34,644 nucleotides of DNA, from positions 1 to 34,644 of the forward strand of contig JANWKO010000202.1 in assembly GCA_025451335.1 (NCBI GenBank), given 5' to 3'. The DNA comes from Gammaproteobacteria bacterium (GTDB taxonomy: Bacteria > Pseudomonadota > Gammaproteobacteria > DSM-16500). Every line of letters starts with the position of its first letter. Position 1 is the first letter of the stretch. The translations under genes and the position numbers were made by a program. The notes under the pieces are model-generated. The model was not told the origin of the DNA. It did no database searches and saw only the letters and a program-made list of their open reading frames with translations. This document shows, piece after piece, positions 1 through 8,166 of the stretch.

Positions 1-868
1 ATTTTTTCAATCGGATAATGGGTTCTTTAACCCATTCACTTTCACGACGCCCTTTTTCTTCGTAACGACTAGCATCATCCGCTGTGGTGTGATCACTTTG
101 CCGATAACTAACCATTTCTAAAAGTGTTGGCTCACCGGTTTCACGCGCTTTTTTCAATGCGACTTCCGTTCTATCACGAACCGCTATCACATCATTGCCG
201 TCAACTTGCTCGCCGGTAAAACCTGCAGCAATTGCTTTTTGTGCTAAAGTTTGCGTAGCTGTCTGCTGGCTAAGAGGTACAGAAATCGCCCATTGATTGT
301 TATTAATGACAAAAACTACCGGTAACTTCCAAATACCCGCGACATTCATCGCTTCATAAAAATCCCCTTCAGAGGTAGCGCCATCTCCACAAACTGTTAC
401 TACAGCCCGTTTTTCTTTTTTGATCTTCAGTGCAGTAGCTACCCCAGCTGCATGTAAAGGTTGACTCCCGACAGGAACACTATAAGTAAAATTACTTTCG
501 CCAGAGGCAAAACAATTACCGCGCTCATCGCCTCCCCAATATAAAAGTATGTCTGAGAATTTAGCACCACGTTGAGTCAAAATACCAACATCTCGATAAT
601 AAGGCACTAAGATATCTTTCTTATCCATTGCATTACCTACACCCACAAAAGTCGCTTCTTGACCTTTTGTGGACGGATAGGTTCCAATTTTTCCAGTCCG
701 TTGTAATGCAATGGCTTTGGTATCAAATATTCGATTTAATACCATGAGACGATAAAGCTTTATAAGCTGCTGGTGATCTTTAGCAAATTCTGGAAGATCC
801 CCTGCAGGGGTTCCGTCTTCACGTATAAATTGATAATAAGGAACTTCAAATCGCGCAACTATTTTCAC
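1..868 (-). CDS. pdhA: Pyruvate dehydrogenase E1 component, alpha subunit (3' end outside window)
   Basis: Alpha subunit of the two-subunit, thiamine-diphosphate-dependent pyruvate (or branched-chain 2-oxoacid) dehydrogenase E1, which decarboxylates the 2-oxoacid and passes the acyl group to E2 lipoyl domains in the cytosol. About 289 residues are visible before the window edge cuts the gene. The ThDP-binding signature GDGATSEGDFYEA is followed by NNNQWAIS, and the phosphorylation-loop-like YRQSDHTTADDASRY is present, as in PdhA/BkdA1 proteins. The start is GTG at 866-868 with AGGAG about seven bases upstream; no closer ATG exists. A TTGACT-17-TAACCT promoter lies upstream (911-939). The beta subunit and E2 would be expected beyond the left edge. 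Assignment to pyruvate rather than branched-chain substrates is less certain than the family. Confidence 0.9.
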   Translation of the reverse strand, partial: MKIVARFEVPYYQFIREDGTPAGDLPEFAKDHQQLIKLYRLMVLNRIFDTKAIALQRTGKIGTYPSTKGQEATFVGVGNAMDKKDILVPYYRDVGILTQRGAKFSDILLYWGGDERGNCFASGESNFTYSVPVGSQPLHAAGVATALKIKKEKRAVVTVCGDGATSEGDFYEAMNVAGIWKLPVVFVINNNQWAISVPLSQQTATQTLAQKAIAAGFTGEQVDGNDVIAVRDRTEVALKKARETGEPTLLEMVSYRQSDHTTADDASRYEEKGRRESEWVKEPIIRLKK

Positions 869-910
869 GTTTGGCACTCCTTCGGTTTGCCGGGTTTGAA
901 AATGCGTATC

Positions 911-939
911 AGGTTAGCGGTCAAGAATTGATGAGTCAA
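911..939 (-). promoter_or_regulatory. Candidate sigma-70 promoter of pdhA
   Basis: Read on the minus strand: -35 TTGACT (934-939), a 17-base spacer and -10 TAACCT (911-916). This gives a leader of roughly 35 bases before the GTG start at 868. Spacing is optimal and the -35 is nearly consensus; the -10 is only fair. Prediction from sequence only. Confidence 0.45.
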
Positions 940-956
940 CAAATTTAAATTATTTA

Positions 957-976
957 AGAATTCCTTAAGGAAATCT
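957..976. promoter_or_regulatory. Operator-like palindrome between divergent genes
   Basis: A perfect 12-base palindrome TTCCTTAAGGAA (961-972) extends to a 20-base near-palindrome with one mismatched pair. It lies between the pdhA promoter and the start of the divergent gene at 1040, so it is placed to bind a dimeric regulator of either gene. It does not match the E. coli PdhR site. The regulator is unknown, and AT-rich DNA yields such palindromes by chance. Confidence 0.25.
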
Positions 977-1039
977 ATATATAGTCCCAATTCTAAATAT
1001 GGATTTTTTGTGATTATATTGTATACAGGAGGTTAATCA

Positions 1040-2197
1040 GTGGCCAGTTCCCGTCCGGCGTTGCCCGAATTAAAAGAAGTCGAAACAATCTTCGAAAAAT
1101 ACAAAAATACTTTAACTGCACAACCTCGACTAAAAAAATATGCCATCGCTGCTGTGAATACAGTTCGTGCCTATATCCCCAGTAATGCAGATAATCCATT
1201 TATTCAATATGATCTCGAAACAATCAAAGATGAAAGAATTAAAACATATCAAACCACTATTCAATCTGCTCTTAAGTCTGATGCTCCTGTACCCGAGTTA
1301 ATCACTGTCATCAAAGAATTAAATGATGATTTTGAAAATATTAAAAATGCAGAATTTATACATGACTCCAAATTTGGGCTCGCTTTGCGCGCAGTGATGA
1401 CATTGCTTTGTTCCTATCTACAAGATCACGAAGAATTTCAACAAGAAATAACGAAAACTCGCATTGAATTTCAAAAGGTTTCGGATGATATAAAGGAGGC
1501 TGAGCGAAAAGGATATGATCCTAAGGTTAATACAAAATTAATTAAGAAAAGAGATCAATTAATCACTGAATTGGCTAACTTGGGTGATCTAGATGCCATT
1601 CATCAGGCAACAAACGAATTCAATATTTTTGATAAATATCCACATCCAGGTGATACTTTCAAACCGAAAGTACCTTATCGAAAAAAATTTTCCCCAAAAA
1701 TAGAAATTATTTATAATATCCCTTGGATTTATCAGCCGCTTTTTCATGAAATTTTTCCGTATCGTCTCGATCATCACGAATTTCCTTCTAAAGAAGCATG
1801 GGATCAAAAAAGAAAAGCAGACGTTGAATCTCCCGACAAAATTCATTCTGATTCTATCTCTGCTGACGAATCCAAAAGAAAAGAACCTGCCTCAGAAAAA
1901 AAATCTGAAATAAAGGACAGCAAAGAGAAAATCGAGGATACGGTTGAAATTAGTAAAGAAGATACTAAGTCTTATCCTTCTTCAAGTCGTTCATTGTTGA
2001 GTAAACTTTCCTTAACAAGTGCTCACTCTGAGAAAGACATTGAAGCAAAATCCGAGCAAAAATCTGCAATATCAAAAAGCGCGTCGGAAGCTAAAACAAC
2101 GTCTAAACTTTTTGGTGATAAGAAAGGTTCTAAGAAATCAGGCGGAAAACATTTTCATTCTGAAGAAAAGACTTCAGCACATAATTCTGCGCCTTAA
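1040..2197 (+). CDS. Hypothetical protein with coiled-coil centre and Ser/Lys/Glu-rich tail
   Basis: I do not recognise this 385-residue protein. It starts with GTG at 1040, seven bases after a strong AGGAGG. There is no signal peptide or membrane segment, so it should be cytosolic or exported by a non-Sec route. Residues 1-120 look helical. Residues about 130-185 are charged and heptad-like (EFQQEITKTRIEFQKV, IKEAERKG), suggesting a coiled coil. A Pro- and aromatic-rich patch follows (about 200-255, IPWIYQPLFHEIFPYRLDHH). Residues about 265-385 are low-complexity Ser/Lys/Glu with a disordered character, ending HSEEKTSAHNSAP. A disordered, Glu- and Ser-rich C-terminus is common in Dot/Icm substrates of Legionellales, so a secreted effector is possible but unproven. 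The gene is monocistronic and diverges from pdhA; the insertion-sequence remnant begins four bases after its stop codon. Confidence 0.8.
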   Translation: MASSRPALPELKEVETIFEKYKNTLTAQPRLKKYAIAAVNTVRAYIPSNADNPFIQYDLETIKDERIKTYQTTIQSALKSDAPVPELITVIKELNDDFENIKNAEFIHDSKFGLALRAVMTLLCSYLQDHEEFQQEITKTRIEFQKVSDDIKEAERKGYDPKVNTKLIKKRDQLITELANLGDLDAIHQATNEFNIFDKYPHPGDTFKPKVPYRKKFSPKIEIIYNIPWIYQPLFHEIFPYRLDHHEFPSKEAWDQKRKADVESPDKIHSDSISADESKRKEPASEKKSEIKDSKEKIEDTVEISKEDTKSYPSSSRSLLSKLSLTSAHSEKDIEAKSEQKSAISKSASEAKTTSKLFGDKKGSKKSGGKHFHSEEKTSAHNSAP

Positions 2198-2201
2198 ATA
2201 C

Positions 2202-2371
2202 GGTTGCGTCGCAAATTTTAATTTTGCTTACAAAAACTCATGGCGCAGCCGAACAATGAATAAAATGATTTCCTTCATAAAATTTCTGCCTTTAAAACTA
2301 ATCATACATGCTTGTTATTGAATAGTTTTTAGGCAGATTTAGCCAGGTTGTAATGGCTTTCGATAGAACCC
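2202..2371 (-). mobile_element. Degraded IS6-family (IS26-like) element, left copy
   Basis: On the minus strand a 25-codon reading frame from ATG at 2305 to TAA at 2228 reads MISFKGRNFMKEIILFIVRL, then five more residues. This is the N-terminal signature of IS6-family transposases (typically FKGRHF..DIIL..VRWY). The remainder of the transposase is missing. The outer ends resemble imperfect inverted repeats, GGTTGCGTCGCAAA (2202-2215) and the complement of 2355-2371, GGGTTCTATCGAAAGCC. About 66 bases separate the right-hand end from the transposase ATG, similar to IS26. The copy is homologous at DNA level to 19410-19581 in the same orientation: shared blocks include ATGATTTCCTT, CTGCCTTTAAA, CTTGTTATTG and ATAGTTTTTA. 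The element is an internally deleted relic and cannot transpose by itself. Confidence 0.7.
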
Positions 2372-2563
2372 TTGGTTGGGGGGCTTGCTAGTGACACGTA
2401 AAGATGTAAGAGGATACTGGAAGATGCAAATAGATGCTTGCTGGCTACATTTGATCAATACTTGTTCTTTTTTATAGAGGTGCAGGTATGGCTATATTCC
2501 TAATGTATACTTTTACCTAATTCAGTTTTATGATATTCATAAGTACTTGTCGGTATAAGGACT
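2372..2563. other. Non-coding leader region upstream of the cluster's first gene
   Basis: This stretch lies between the insertion-sequence relic and the reductase start. It has AT-rich promoter-like elements (for example TATACT near 2508) but no convincing -35/-10 pair and no gene. The promoter of the 2564-8095 run should lie here. Confidence 0.4.
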
Positions 2564-4675
2564 ATGCCAATCAAAAACACAGTCTCAATATCTCTCAAAA
2601 CATTTAATTTTTTAATTTTTAATTTTATTGAAAATTTTTATCATCGACTGGTTGCCAGTGAAATTGCGTTAATTAAAAATACTAACTTATTCTCTCATTT
2701 GGATAATAAGCAATTTAATTACTTACTTAAATCCATACGACTTGTGAAATACCCAGCAAACCAATTGATTGTTAAAGAGGGCGATACTGGTGATGAATTG
2801 TATATTATTGTACAAGGTTCAACTCGTGTTTTTACTTATGATTTAAAATCGCAAAAAAAAATTGCATTGGCACGTTTAAATAAAGGAGATTACTTTGGAG
2901 AACAAGCTTTATTAGGCGAAGTCAATCATACACGTAATGCAAGTGTTGAAGCTATTTCAGATATTACTCTCATTAAGATTAGTGAAAAGTTTATAACAAA
3001 TCTTTTACAAATCAATGCTCCATTAAAACGTCAACTTAAAAAAAAGGGCTATAAAAATTTATTTGACAACCTATCAAATATCACTGGAATTTATGATCAT
3101 ATTAAAGACATAGTCGACCATATTCAACACCCTAATATCGTAAAACTACCAGCTGGAAAAGTAATATTTTCAGCAGACGATAAAGCAGATGATGTCTACA
3201 TTATTTTACAGGGTGAAGTTGAATTAATTTTTTCAGAACGATTTACCCACAAAAAAATTAGTACTATTTTACATAAGGGACATATATTCGGTGAATTAGG
3301 TGTTTTAAAAAATAAACCTCGAGCAGGAACTGCCATAGCTAAAAATGATTTAATTATGCTTGTCATTCCTGGAAAAACATTTATCGAGTTCGTAGCACAA
3401 AAACCAGAGCTAGAAGCCGCTCTTTCTTCTTTACAAAATACTTATCAATTGCCCGCCAAGGGCATCGTTGAGCAATATTTCGGACAGGTTCCAGAATTGG
3501 GTCCTTCTTTAACAAATATTTTTAAAATGGATGACGGTCGTTCTATTACTTCCACAAAGATTTTAAATCAAGACATTTTTACTATGTCAATTGCGGGTCG
3601 AAAAGCCGATCATACGTATTATTATAAAAACAAAACAATAAATATAACGTTATCTGTACTCAATCACCAAATTATCGGCATAGATGCCTATGGTCTTTGG
3701 GATAATTTACCAGTGGCTTGTCGTATATTATTAGATAAAAAGAATATTACAGAATCATCATTAGCAATGTTTGAGAAAAGTGGTGAATTACAATCTATCG
3801 ATAACAGAATAATAAATAGAAATAATATTTGTGAATGTATGATTGTTAGTAGAGAAAGATTACAAGCTTTGATTGATAAAGGCGTTAACGATTTAGATAC
3901 CCTTTCAAATGAAACAGGTGCTTGCACGGTTTGCCGTTGTTGCAAATTTCTTATATTAGAAATGTTAGGAGAGAGTCCATGGGTATCATCAATCATGAAA
4001 AAAAGCATTCAGCATAATGCTCATAATTGCAGTTATACGTTAACACCTATTAATACTCATTTCGATCCTTTTTTACCAGGCCAGCATATTGTTATTAAAG
4101 CTAAAATTGAAGACCACTGGGTTGAGCGAACTTACACAATATCTGATCTACAACATAACAATCATCTCCGAATAACTATTAAAAAAGAAAATCATGGTTA
4201 TTTTACTAATTGGTTATTCGATCACGCACCAGATGAATTTCCTGTGAATGTTACACATCCTCAAGGTATTTTTACTTATAATCTAGAAGATCCAAATAGT
4301 ATACTTTGTTTTGGTGGCGGTATCGGTATCACGCCATTTATTACTTTTGCAAAATACTTGGCAGAACATGCAAGTCAAAAAAAAATCTATGTTATCTATT
4401 TTGCGTCCGAGCGTAGTGATTTTATCCTGGCAGATGAATTTGACTTATTAACCAAAAATCATTCGAACATCAAAATTACCTATTATGACACAGCCACAAA
4501 AGGTCGTATAACACAGAAAAATATTATTGATGTCATTCAAGCTTACGATAAACCTGAGGTTTACATTTGTGGTTCTAAAACATTTGAGAAACTAATTCAT
4601 GATGCACTGAAGTCTATTCAATATAAAGAAGATAAAATTCATGTGGAATTATTTTTACATGCAGGGTCAGCTTAA
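2564..4675 (+). CDS. Cyclic-nucleotide-binding, BFD-type [2Fe-2S] flavin/NAD(P)H reductase (candidate P450 redox partner)
   Basis: A 703-residue fusion. Two CRP-like cyclic-nucleotide-binding domains come first (about 44-165 and 192-300). Each has a phosphate-binding-cassette signature with the Glu and Arg retained: FGEQALLGEVNHTRNAS and FGELGVLKNKPRAGT. After a linker, Cys423-x-Cys425-x28-Cys454-x2-Cys457 matches a BFD-like [2Fe-2S] domain. A ferredoxin-NADP+ reductase-type module follows, with the FAD motif Arg522-Thr-Tyr-Thr and the nucleotide motif GGGIGITP at 584-591. There is no C-terminal plant-type ferredoxin. The P450 gene starts 31 bases downstream, so this is probably its electron donor. 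The likely path is NAD(P)H to FAD to the [2Fe-2S] centre to haem, possibly gated by a cyclic nucleotide. The start is ATG with only a weak AAGG nearby. Domain calls are firm; gating and partnership are inference. Confidence 0.85.
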   Translation: MPIKNTVSISLKTFNFLIFNFIENFYHRLVASEIALIKNTNLFSHLDNKQFNYLLKSIRLVKYPANQLIVKEGDTGDELYIIVQGSTRVFTYDLKSQKKIALARLNKGDYFGEQALLGEVNHTRNASVEAISDITLIKISEKFITNLLQINAPLKRQLKKKGYKNLFDNLSNITGIYDHIKDIVDHIQHPNIVKLPAGKVIFSADDKADDVYIILQGEVELIFSERFTHKKISTILHKGHIFGELGVLKNKPRAGTAIAKNDLIMLVIPGKTFIEFVAQKPELEAALSSLQNTYQLPAKGIVEQYFGQVPELGPSLTNIFKMDDGRSITSTKILNQDIFTMSIAGRKADHTYYYKNKTINITLSVLNHQIIGIDAYGLWDNLPVACRILLDKKNITESSLAMFEKSGELQSIDNRIINRNNICECMIVSRERLQALIDKGVNDLDTLSNETGACTVCRCCKFLILEMLGESPWVSSIMKKSIQHNAHNCSYTLTPINTHFDPFLPGQHIVIKAKIEDHWVERTYTISDLQHNNHLRITIKKENHGYFTNWLFDHAPDEFPVNVTHPQGIFTYNLEDPNSILCFGGGIGITPFITFAKYLAEHASQKKIYVIYFASERSDFILADEFDLLTKNHSNIKITYYDTATKGRITQKNIIDVIQAYDKPEVYICGSKTFEKLIHDALKSIQYKEDKIHVELFLHAGSA

Positions 4676-4705
4676 ATTCCAGCTTTACTTGGGAGAACGT
4701 GAATT

Positions 4706-6034
4706 ATGTCGTCAATTCCAAAAAATATTAATGCTTTTACTTTTTTTAAAGAAATCTTTCGTTCTAATTTTATGTTTGAGCTGATAGAAGAAAGAGGTGA
4801 AGTATTTAATTTAAATTTAAAACCTATAGGTTATTTTCACTTTTTTGCAAACCCTTCCTTTGTAAAACATGTTATGTTTGATAATAAGGAAAATTATATT
4901 AAACCTCCCATGTTTACAAAGCCATTTTGGGATCTAGTTCAAGAATTTGGATTGCCACATACGAATGACTATAAAATATGGAGAGAGGATAGAACTGCAC
5001 TTAAGAATTATTTTGATCAAGCTTCAGTAAAAAACTTTACTGCAATATTTGCAAATAACACTCAAAAATGGTTAGCTGGTTTAGAAGAATACATGATTCA
5101 AAAAAAAGCCATTAACATAGGGGATTTTGTATCACAGTTAGATATCATTAATTTTATTGATACTTTATTTGGTGGAGCTCGTGTTGATTCTTCACAAATT
5201 AGAAAAGCAACTGATGATTTTATCGATGCATTAACTCCAGATTTTGAAACAACCTTGCAATTTGCTGGTATACCCACATTGAAAGGATTTAGAATTAAAA
5301 AAATTAAAACTAAAATTTATACCTTAGCTGATGAGCTTATTAAACAATGTTTAGATAGCAATAATCAGAATTTAATTAAAATACTTGCAGAAGCGTATCG
5401 ACATCTCAATATAGATCCAAAATTAATTCATAAACGTCTACAAGGCGAAACAATTATATTTATTATTGCAGGTTATCCCACGACTACTACTTTGAGCATA
5501 TGGCTATTAATGTATCTTTCTCTTTATCCTAAAATGGCAGATATGATTTCAGAAGAAGTTATAGCAATTTGTGGCAATCAATCCCCCACAGCTGATCATA
5601 TTGAAAAATTGGTTTTTACTCGTGCAGCGATTCAAGAAACTTTGCGAATGCAACCCTCTGTTCCCTTTACCTCTCTTCAAGCGATAGGCGATGATGCCAT
5701 AGGATTACATAAAATTAAAAAAGGGGATATTATTTACATACCTATCTACCATATGCAAAGATTGCCACAATATTGGCTTAATCCAGCTGGCTTTGATCCA
5801 ACTCGTTTTTTAAGTCCGTTGAGTGAGCAATATAAATATATTTATATGCCTTTTATTGCTGGACCGAGGGCTTGCTTAGGTCAACATTTCGCTATTTTAG
5901 AAACCACAGTGTTCATCGCCATGATTGCGCAACGGTATCGATTTTCACTGACTTCAATTTCATCTTTGGAAATAGTAAAATCTATTGTAAATAGGTTAAA
6001 TAAAAATGTCACAATGACAGTGAGTTTACGATGA
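4706..6034 (+). CDS. Cytochrome P450
   Basis: A 442-residue soluble P450 haem monooxygenase. The haem-binding loop is FIAGPRACLG with the thiolate ligand Cys390. The K-helix ExxR is Glu311-Thr-Leu-Arg314. The I-helix motif is AGYPTT at 255-260. In typical P450s this reads (A/G)Gx(D/E)T(T/S); here the acidic residue used in oxygen activation is replaced by Pro258, while Thr259 and Thr260 remain. There is no N-terminal membrane anchor. A GGGAG ribosome site precedes the ATG, and the gene follows the reductase by 31 bases and is very likely co-transcribed. Its likely role is hydroxylation, epoxidation or another oxidation of the lipid/polyketide product. The substrate cannot be read from sequence. 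Confidence 0.93.
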   Translation: MSSIPKNINAFTFFKEIFRSNFMFELIEERGEVFNLNLKPIGYFHFFANPSFVKHVMFDNKENYIKPPMFTKPFWDLVQEFGLPHTNDYKIWREDRTALKNYFDQASVKNFTAIFANNTQKWLAGLEEYMIQKKAINIGDFVSQLDIINFIDTLFGGARVDSSQIRKATDDFIDALTPDFETTLQFAGIPTLKGFRIKKIKTKIYTLADELIKQCLDSNNQNLIKILAEAYRHLNIDPKLIHKRLQGETIIFIIAGYPTTTTLSIWLLMYLSLYPKMADMISEEVIAICGNQSPTADHIEKLVFTRAAIQETLRMQPSVPFTSLQAIGDDAIGLHKIKKGDIIYIPIYHMQRLPQYWLNPAGFDPTRFLSPLSEQYKYIYMPFIAGPRACLGQHFAILETTVFIAMIAQRYRFSLTSISSLEIVKSIVNRLNKNVTMTVSLR

Positions 6035-6116
6035 ATATATTTTTACTATACATTTGGATTTCACGTCCATCAAATAATATCAATCAGTTATTCAATTATG
6101 CTTAAGGAGTGATACT

Positions 6117-7160
6117 ATGAGAGAAATTCTAGTCGAGCATCTTGCATGTCCCGCTTGCTATGGCAATATTGAAATTATAGAGCGCAGTGAAGAGAATGCT
6201 ATTAGAATCCTACAAGGAACATTGCGTTGCACAGTCTGCGATCGTCGTTTCCCTATTAAAAAAGGCGTCCCACGTTTACTTGTTGACGTACCAGAAGATG
6301 TGGCAGAAATTGGCAAGCGATTTTCATTTCAGTGGTTATCACGTTGGCGTGGACTTTTTGAGGGCAAACACTGCTACGGATTTAAGGATGACCTTTTGAT
6401 TGGTTGGGTGAATGAACAATTACAAAAATGCCGCATGCCCAAAAATGGTGAATGGATGTTAGATGCTGGGTGCGGTAGTGGTGAAAAAACAGCCGTTTTG
6501 GCGAAGCTATGCCCCGAACAAAATGTCGTAGGCATGGACCTTGGTGTTGAGCCTCAAGAAGAAGCTATTGCCAAATTTGGCCAAATGCCAAATTTGGATT
6601 ATGTGCAGGGGAATGTTTTGCAACCTCCATTTAAGTCACAGCAATTCGCTGCAGGTATGAGCATTGGAGTATTACACCATACTCCTAAAACTCGAGAAGC
6701 ATTCTCATCTTTTCGCAGCTTATTTAAGAAAGATACCGCAATGATGCTGTGGCTTTATCCTACCTATTCAGAAGGACCTGAATGGCGCCTGCCTTACTTT
6801 GTTCGCGATTTTATTTTGCTTGGACAAGGTTATCGGATTCCAACCAGATTGTTGCGATTTGTGTCATATATCATCGTATGTACCCTATATCCGATTGGGC
6901 AATTAGCATTAAAAAAATCATACCGACGCATGGGTAAGGATTTACCTTTTTTTCAAGTCGACAAAATGACCCTTAGCGAACAATTCAAAGCAATGGTTTT
7001 TTGGTGCGTTGATACAATTCATCCTCGCTATCAATGGAGACATTCGATCAAAGAGGTCGAAAACTGGTTTATCGAAGAAGGTCTCAAGCCGGCGCTACAT
7101 AAGCATGGATTTTATTTGGGTTGCTCTGCTGCGGATGACTCAAATCCAGCTAGTATTTGA
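6117..7160 (+). CDS. Trm112-like zinc domain plus SAM-dependent methyltransferase
   Basis: A 347-residue protein. Residues 1-60 form a Trm112-like zinc ribbon with CPAC at 11-14, CTVC at 38-41, and FPIKKGVPRLL. A class I methyltransferase follows, with the SAM-binding motif DAGCGSG near residue 119 and the downstream acidic residue in VVGMDLG. LHHTP resembles the post-II motif of small-molecule methyltransferases. A hydrophobic region at about 225-265 may contact lipid or membrane. The ribosome site AAGGAG is strong. The gene sits 82 bases after the P450 and 50 before the desaturase in one run, suggesting a tailoring O- or C-methylation. Its base composition is clearly richer in G+C (sampled lines 40-47%) than its neighbours (one sampled line of the P450 is 22%), suggesting separate acquisition. 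The methyl acceptor is unknown. Confidence 0.88.
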   Translation: MREILVEHLACPACYGNIEIIERSEENAIRILQGTLRCTVCDRRFPIKKGVPRLLVDVPEDVAEIGKRFSFQWLSRWRGLFEGKHCYGFKDDLLIGWVNEQLQKCRMPKNGEWMLDAGCGSGEKTAVLAKLCPEQNVVGMDLGVEPQEEAIAKFGQMPNLDYVQGNVLQPPFKSQQFAAGMSIGVLHHTPKTREAFSSFRSLFKKDTAMMLWLYPTYSEGPEWRLPYFVRDFILLGQGYRIPTRLLRFVSYIIVCTLYPIGQLALKKSYRRMGKDLPFFQVDKMTLSEQFKAMVFWCVDTIHPRYQWRHSIKEVENWFIEEGLKPALHKHGFYLGCSAADDSNPASI

Positions 7161-7210
7161 TCTTAAAAACTGTTCTAAAATAAAGTAGATGTGAAGGGAA
7201 TAAAAAGATT

Positions 7211-8095
7211 ATGGAAAATATCATTACTCCTGAATTGGTAAAACATGAGGCTCATAAATATTTCCTTGCTCCTGCACTTTGGATTATATTTTTTTCATTC
7301 ATTCCATTTATGTACCAAAATTTTTATCTGATTGTTACCATTGCATTAATGATATTTCCTGGTTCCTTATTATTTAGTTGGATATGTTTTTTATACCATG
7401 AAAGTTGGCATAAATATGTTCCTTCTATTCCTAATGAAAAATTATTTATATTCTATGGATGGTTACTTGCGCATGACCCACAGGTGTATCGTATTGTGCA
7501 TGGTGGACATCATATTCACACGAATACCTGGAATGATATTGAGTTTCATCCGCTGGGTTTTATTAAAAATGATACACTACGCCATATTTATAATTTAGGC
7601 GAAATTTTACTGGGTTCATCGTTTATTTACATAATAACTTTCTTTGTTATCAAAAAAAATGCGCGTTTCAAATGGCAAAGTTTTATTATTTCAGCTCTAG
7701 CATTAATAGTTATATTTGGAAGTTTCTTTGCATTTTCACATTATTTCCTAAACGTAAAAAGCAGCAATATAATTATCAGTTGGATACTTATGTTCATTAT
7801 TGGAGGCACCATTCAACATCATTCGCAATTGATTGAACATGGTAATATTATTTTGAATGAATCCACTCCATTTCATGACCGTATTATGCTAACACGCAAT
7901 CTTTACCCAGTTGGTTGGTTCGAAAAAATATTTTTGTTTCTAACTCATTGGCATGCACAAGAGCATATATTACATCATACCGAGGTGAGTACTTATACAA
8001 GACCATTTTTACATACCCTTCCTATGCCCCCTGATGCAATCTACATAACGTTTAAAGATTATAAAAAGGTTTTATGGGAGATGATTACAAAGTAA
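7211..8095 (+). CDS. Membrane fatty acid desaturase/hydroxylase-like protein (copy 1)
   Basis: A 294-residue integral membrane di-iron protein. Hydrophobic segments at about 18-58, 125-145, 152-180 and 185-202 bracket the three histidine boxes of the fatty acid desaturase superfamily: H63-ESW-H67, H97-GG-H100-H101 and H252-IL-H255-H256. Extra histidines occur at 203-204 (HHSQLIEH) and in HWHAQEH at 246-252. Such enzymes introduce double bonds, triple bonds or hydroxyls into acyl chains, often on acyl carrier protein. Close linkage to an acyl-AMP ligase recalls alkyne/polyyne pathways (JamA/JamB type), but that is an analogy. The gene is the last of the plus-strand run from 2564, 50 bases after the methyltransferase. 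It is about 60% identical to the protein at 10261-11145 (63% over the first 60 residues). Confidence 0.85.
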   Translation: MENIITPELVKHEAHKYFLAPALWIIFFSFIPFMYQNFYLIVTIALMIFPGSLLFSWICFLYHESWHKYVPSIPNEKLFIFYGWLLAHDPQVYRIVHGGHHIHTNTWNDIEFHPLGFIKNDTLRHIYNLGEILLGSSFIYIITFFVIKKNARFKWQSFIISALALIVIFGSFFAFSHYFLNVKSSNIIISWILMFIIGGTIQHHSQLIEHGNIILNESTPFHDRIMLTRNLYPVGWFEKIFLFLTHWHAQEHILHHTEVSTYTRPFLHTLPMPPDAIYITFKDYKKVLWEMITK

Positions 8096-8166
8096 TTAAG
8101 ATCGGAAATATGCACTCCTAAAACCACGATATGCGAAACAACTGACCTTCAAGCTGGTGTTCGTGG

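Noticed and set aside
2019-2321. 100-codon plus-strand frame overlapping the 3' end of the 1040-2197 gene
   Set aside because: It is out of frame within a gene with a strong ribosome site and then runs antisense through the insertion-sequence relic.
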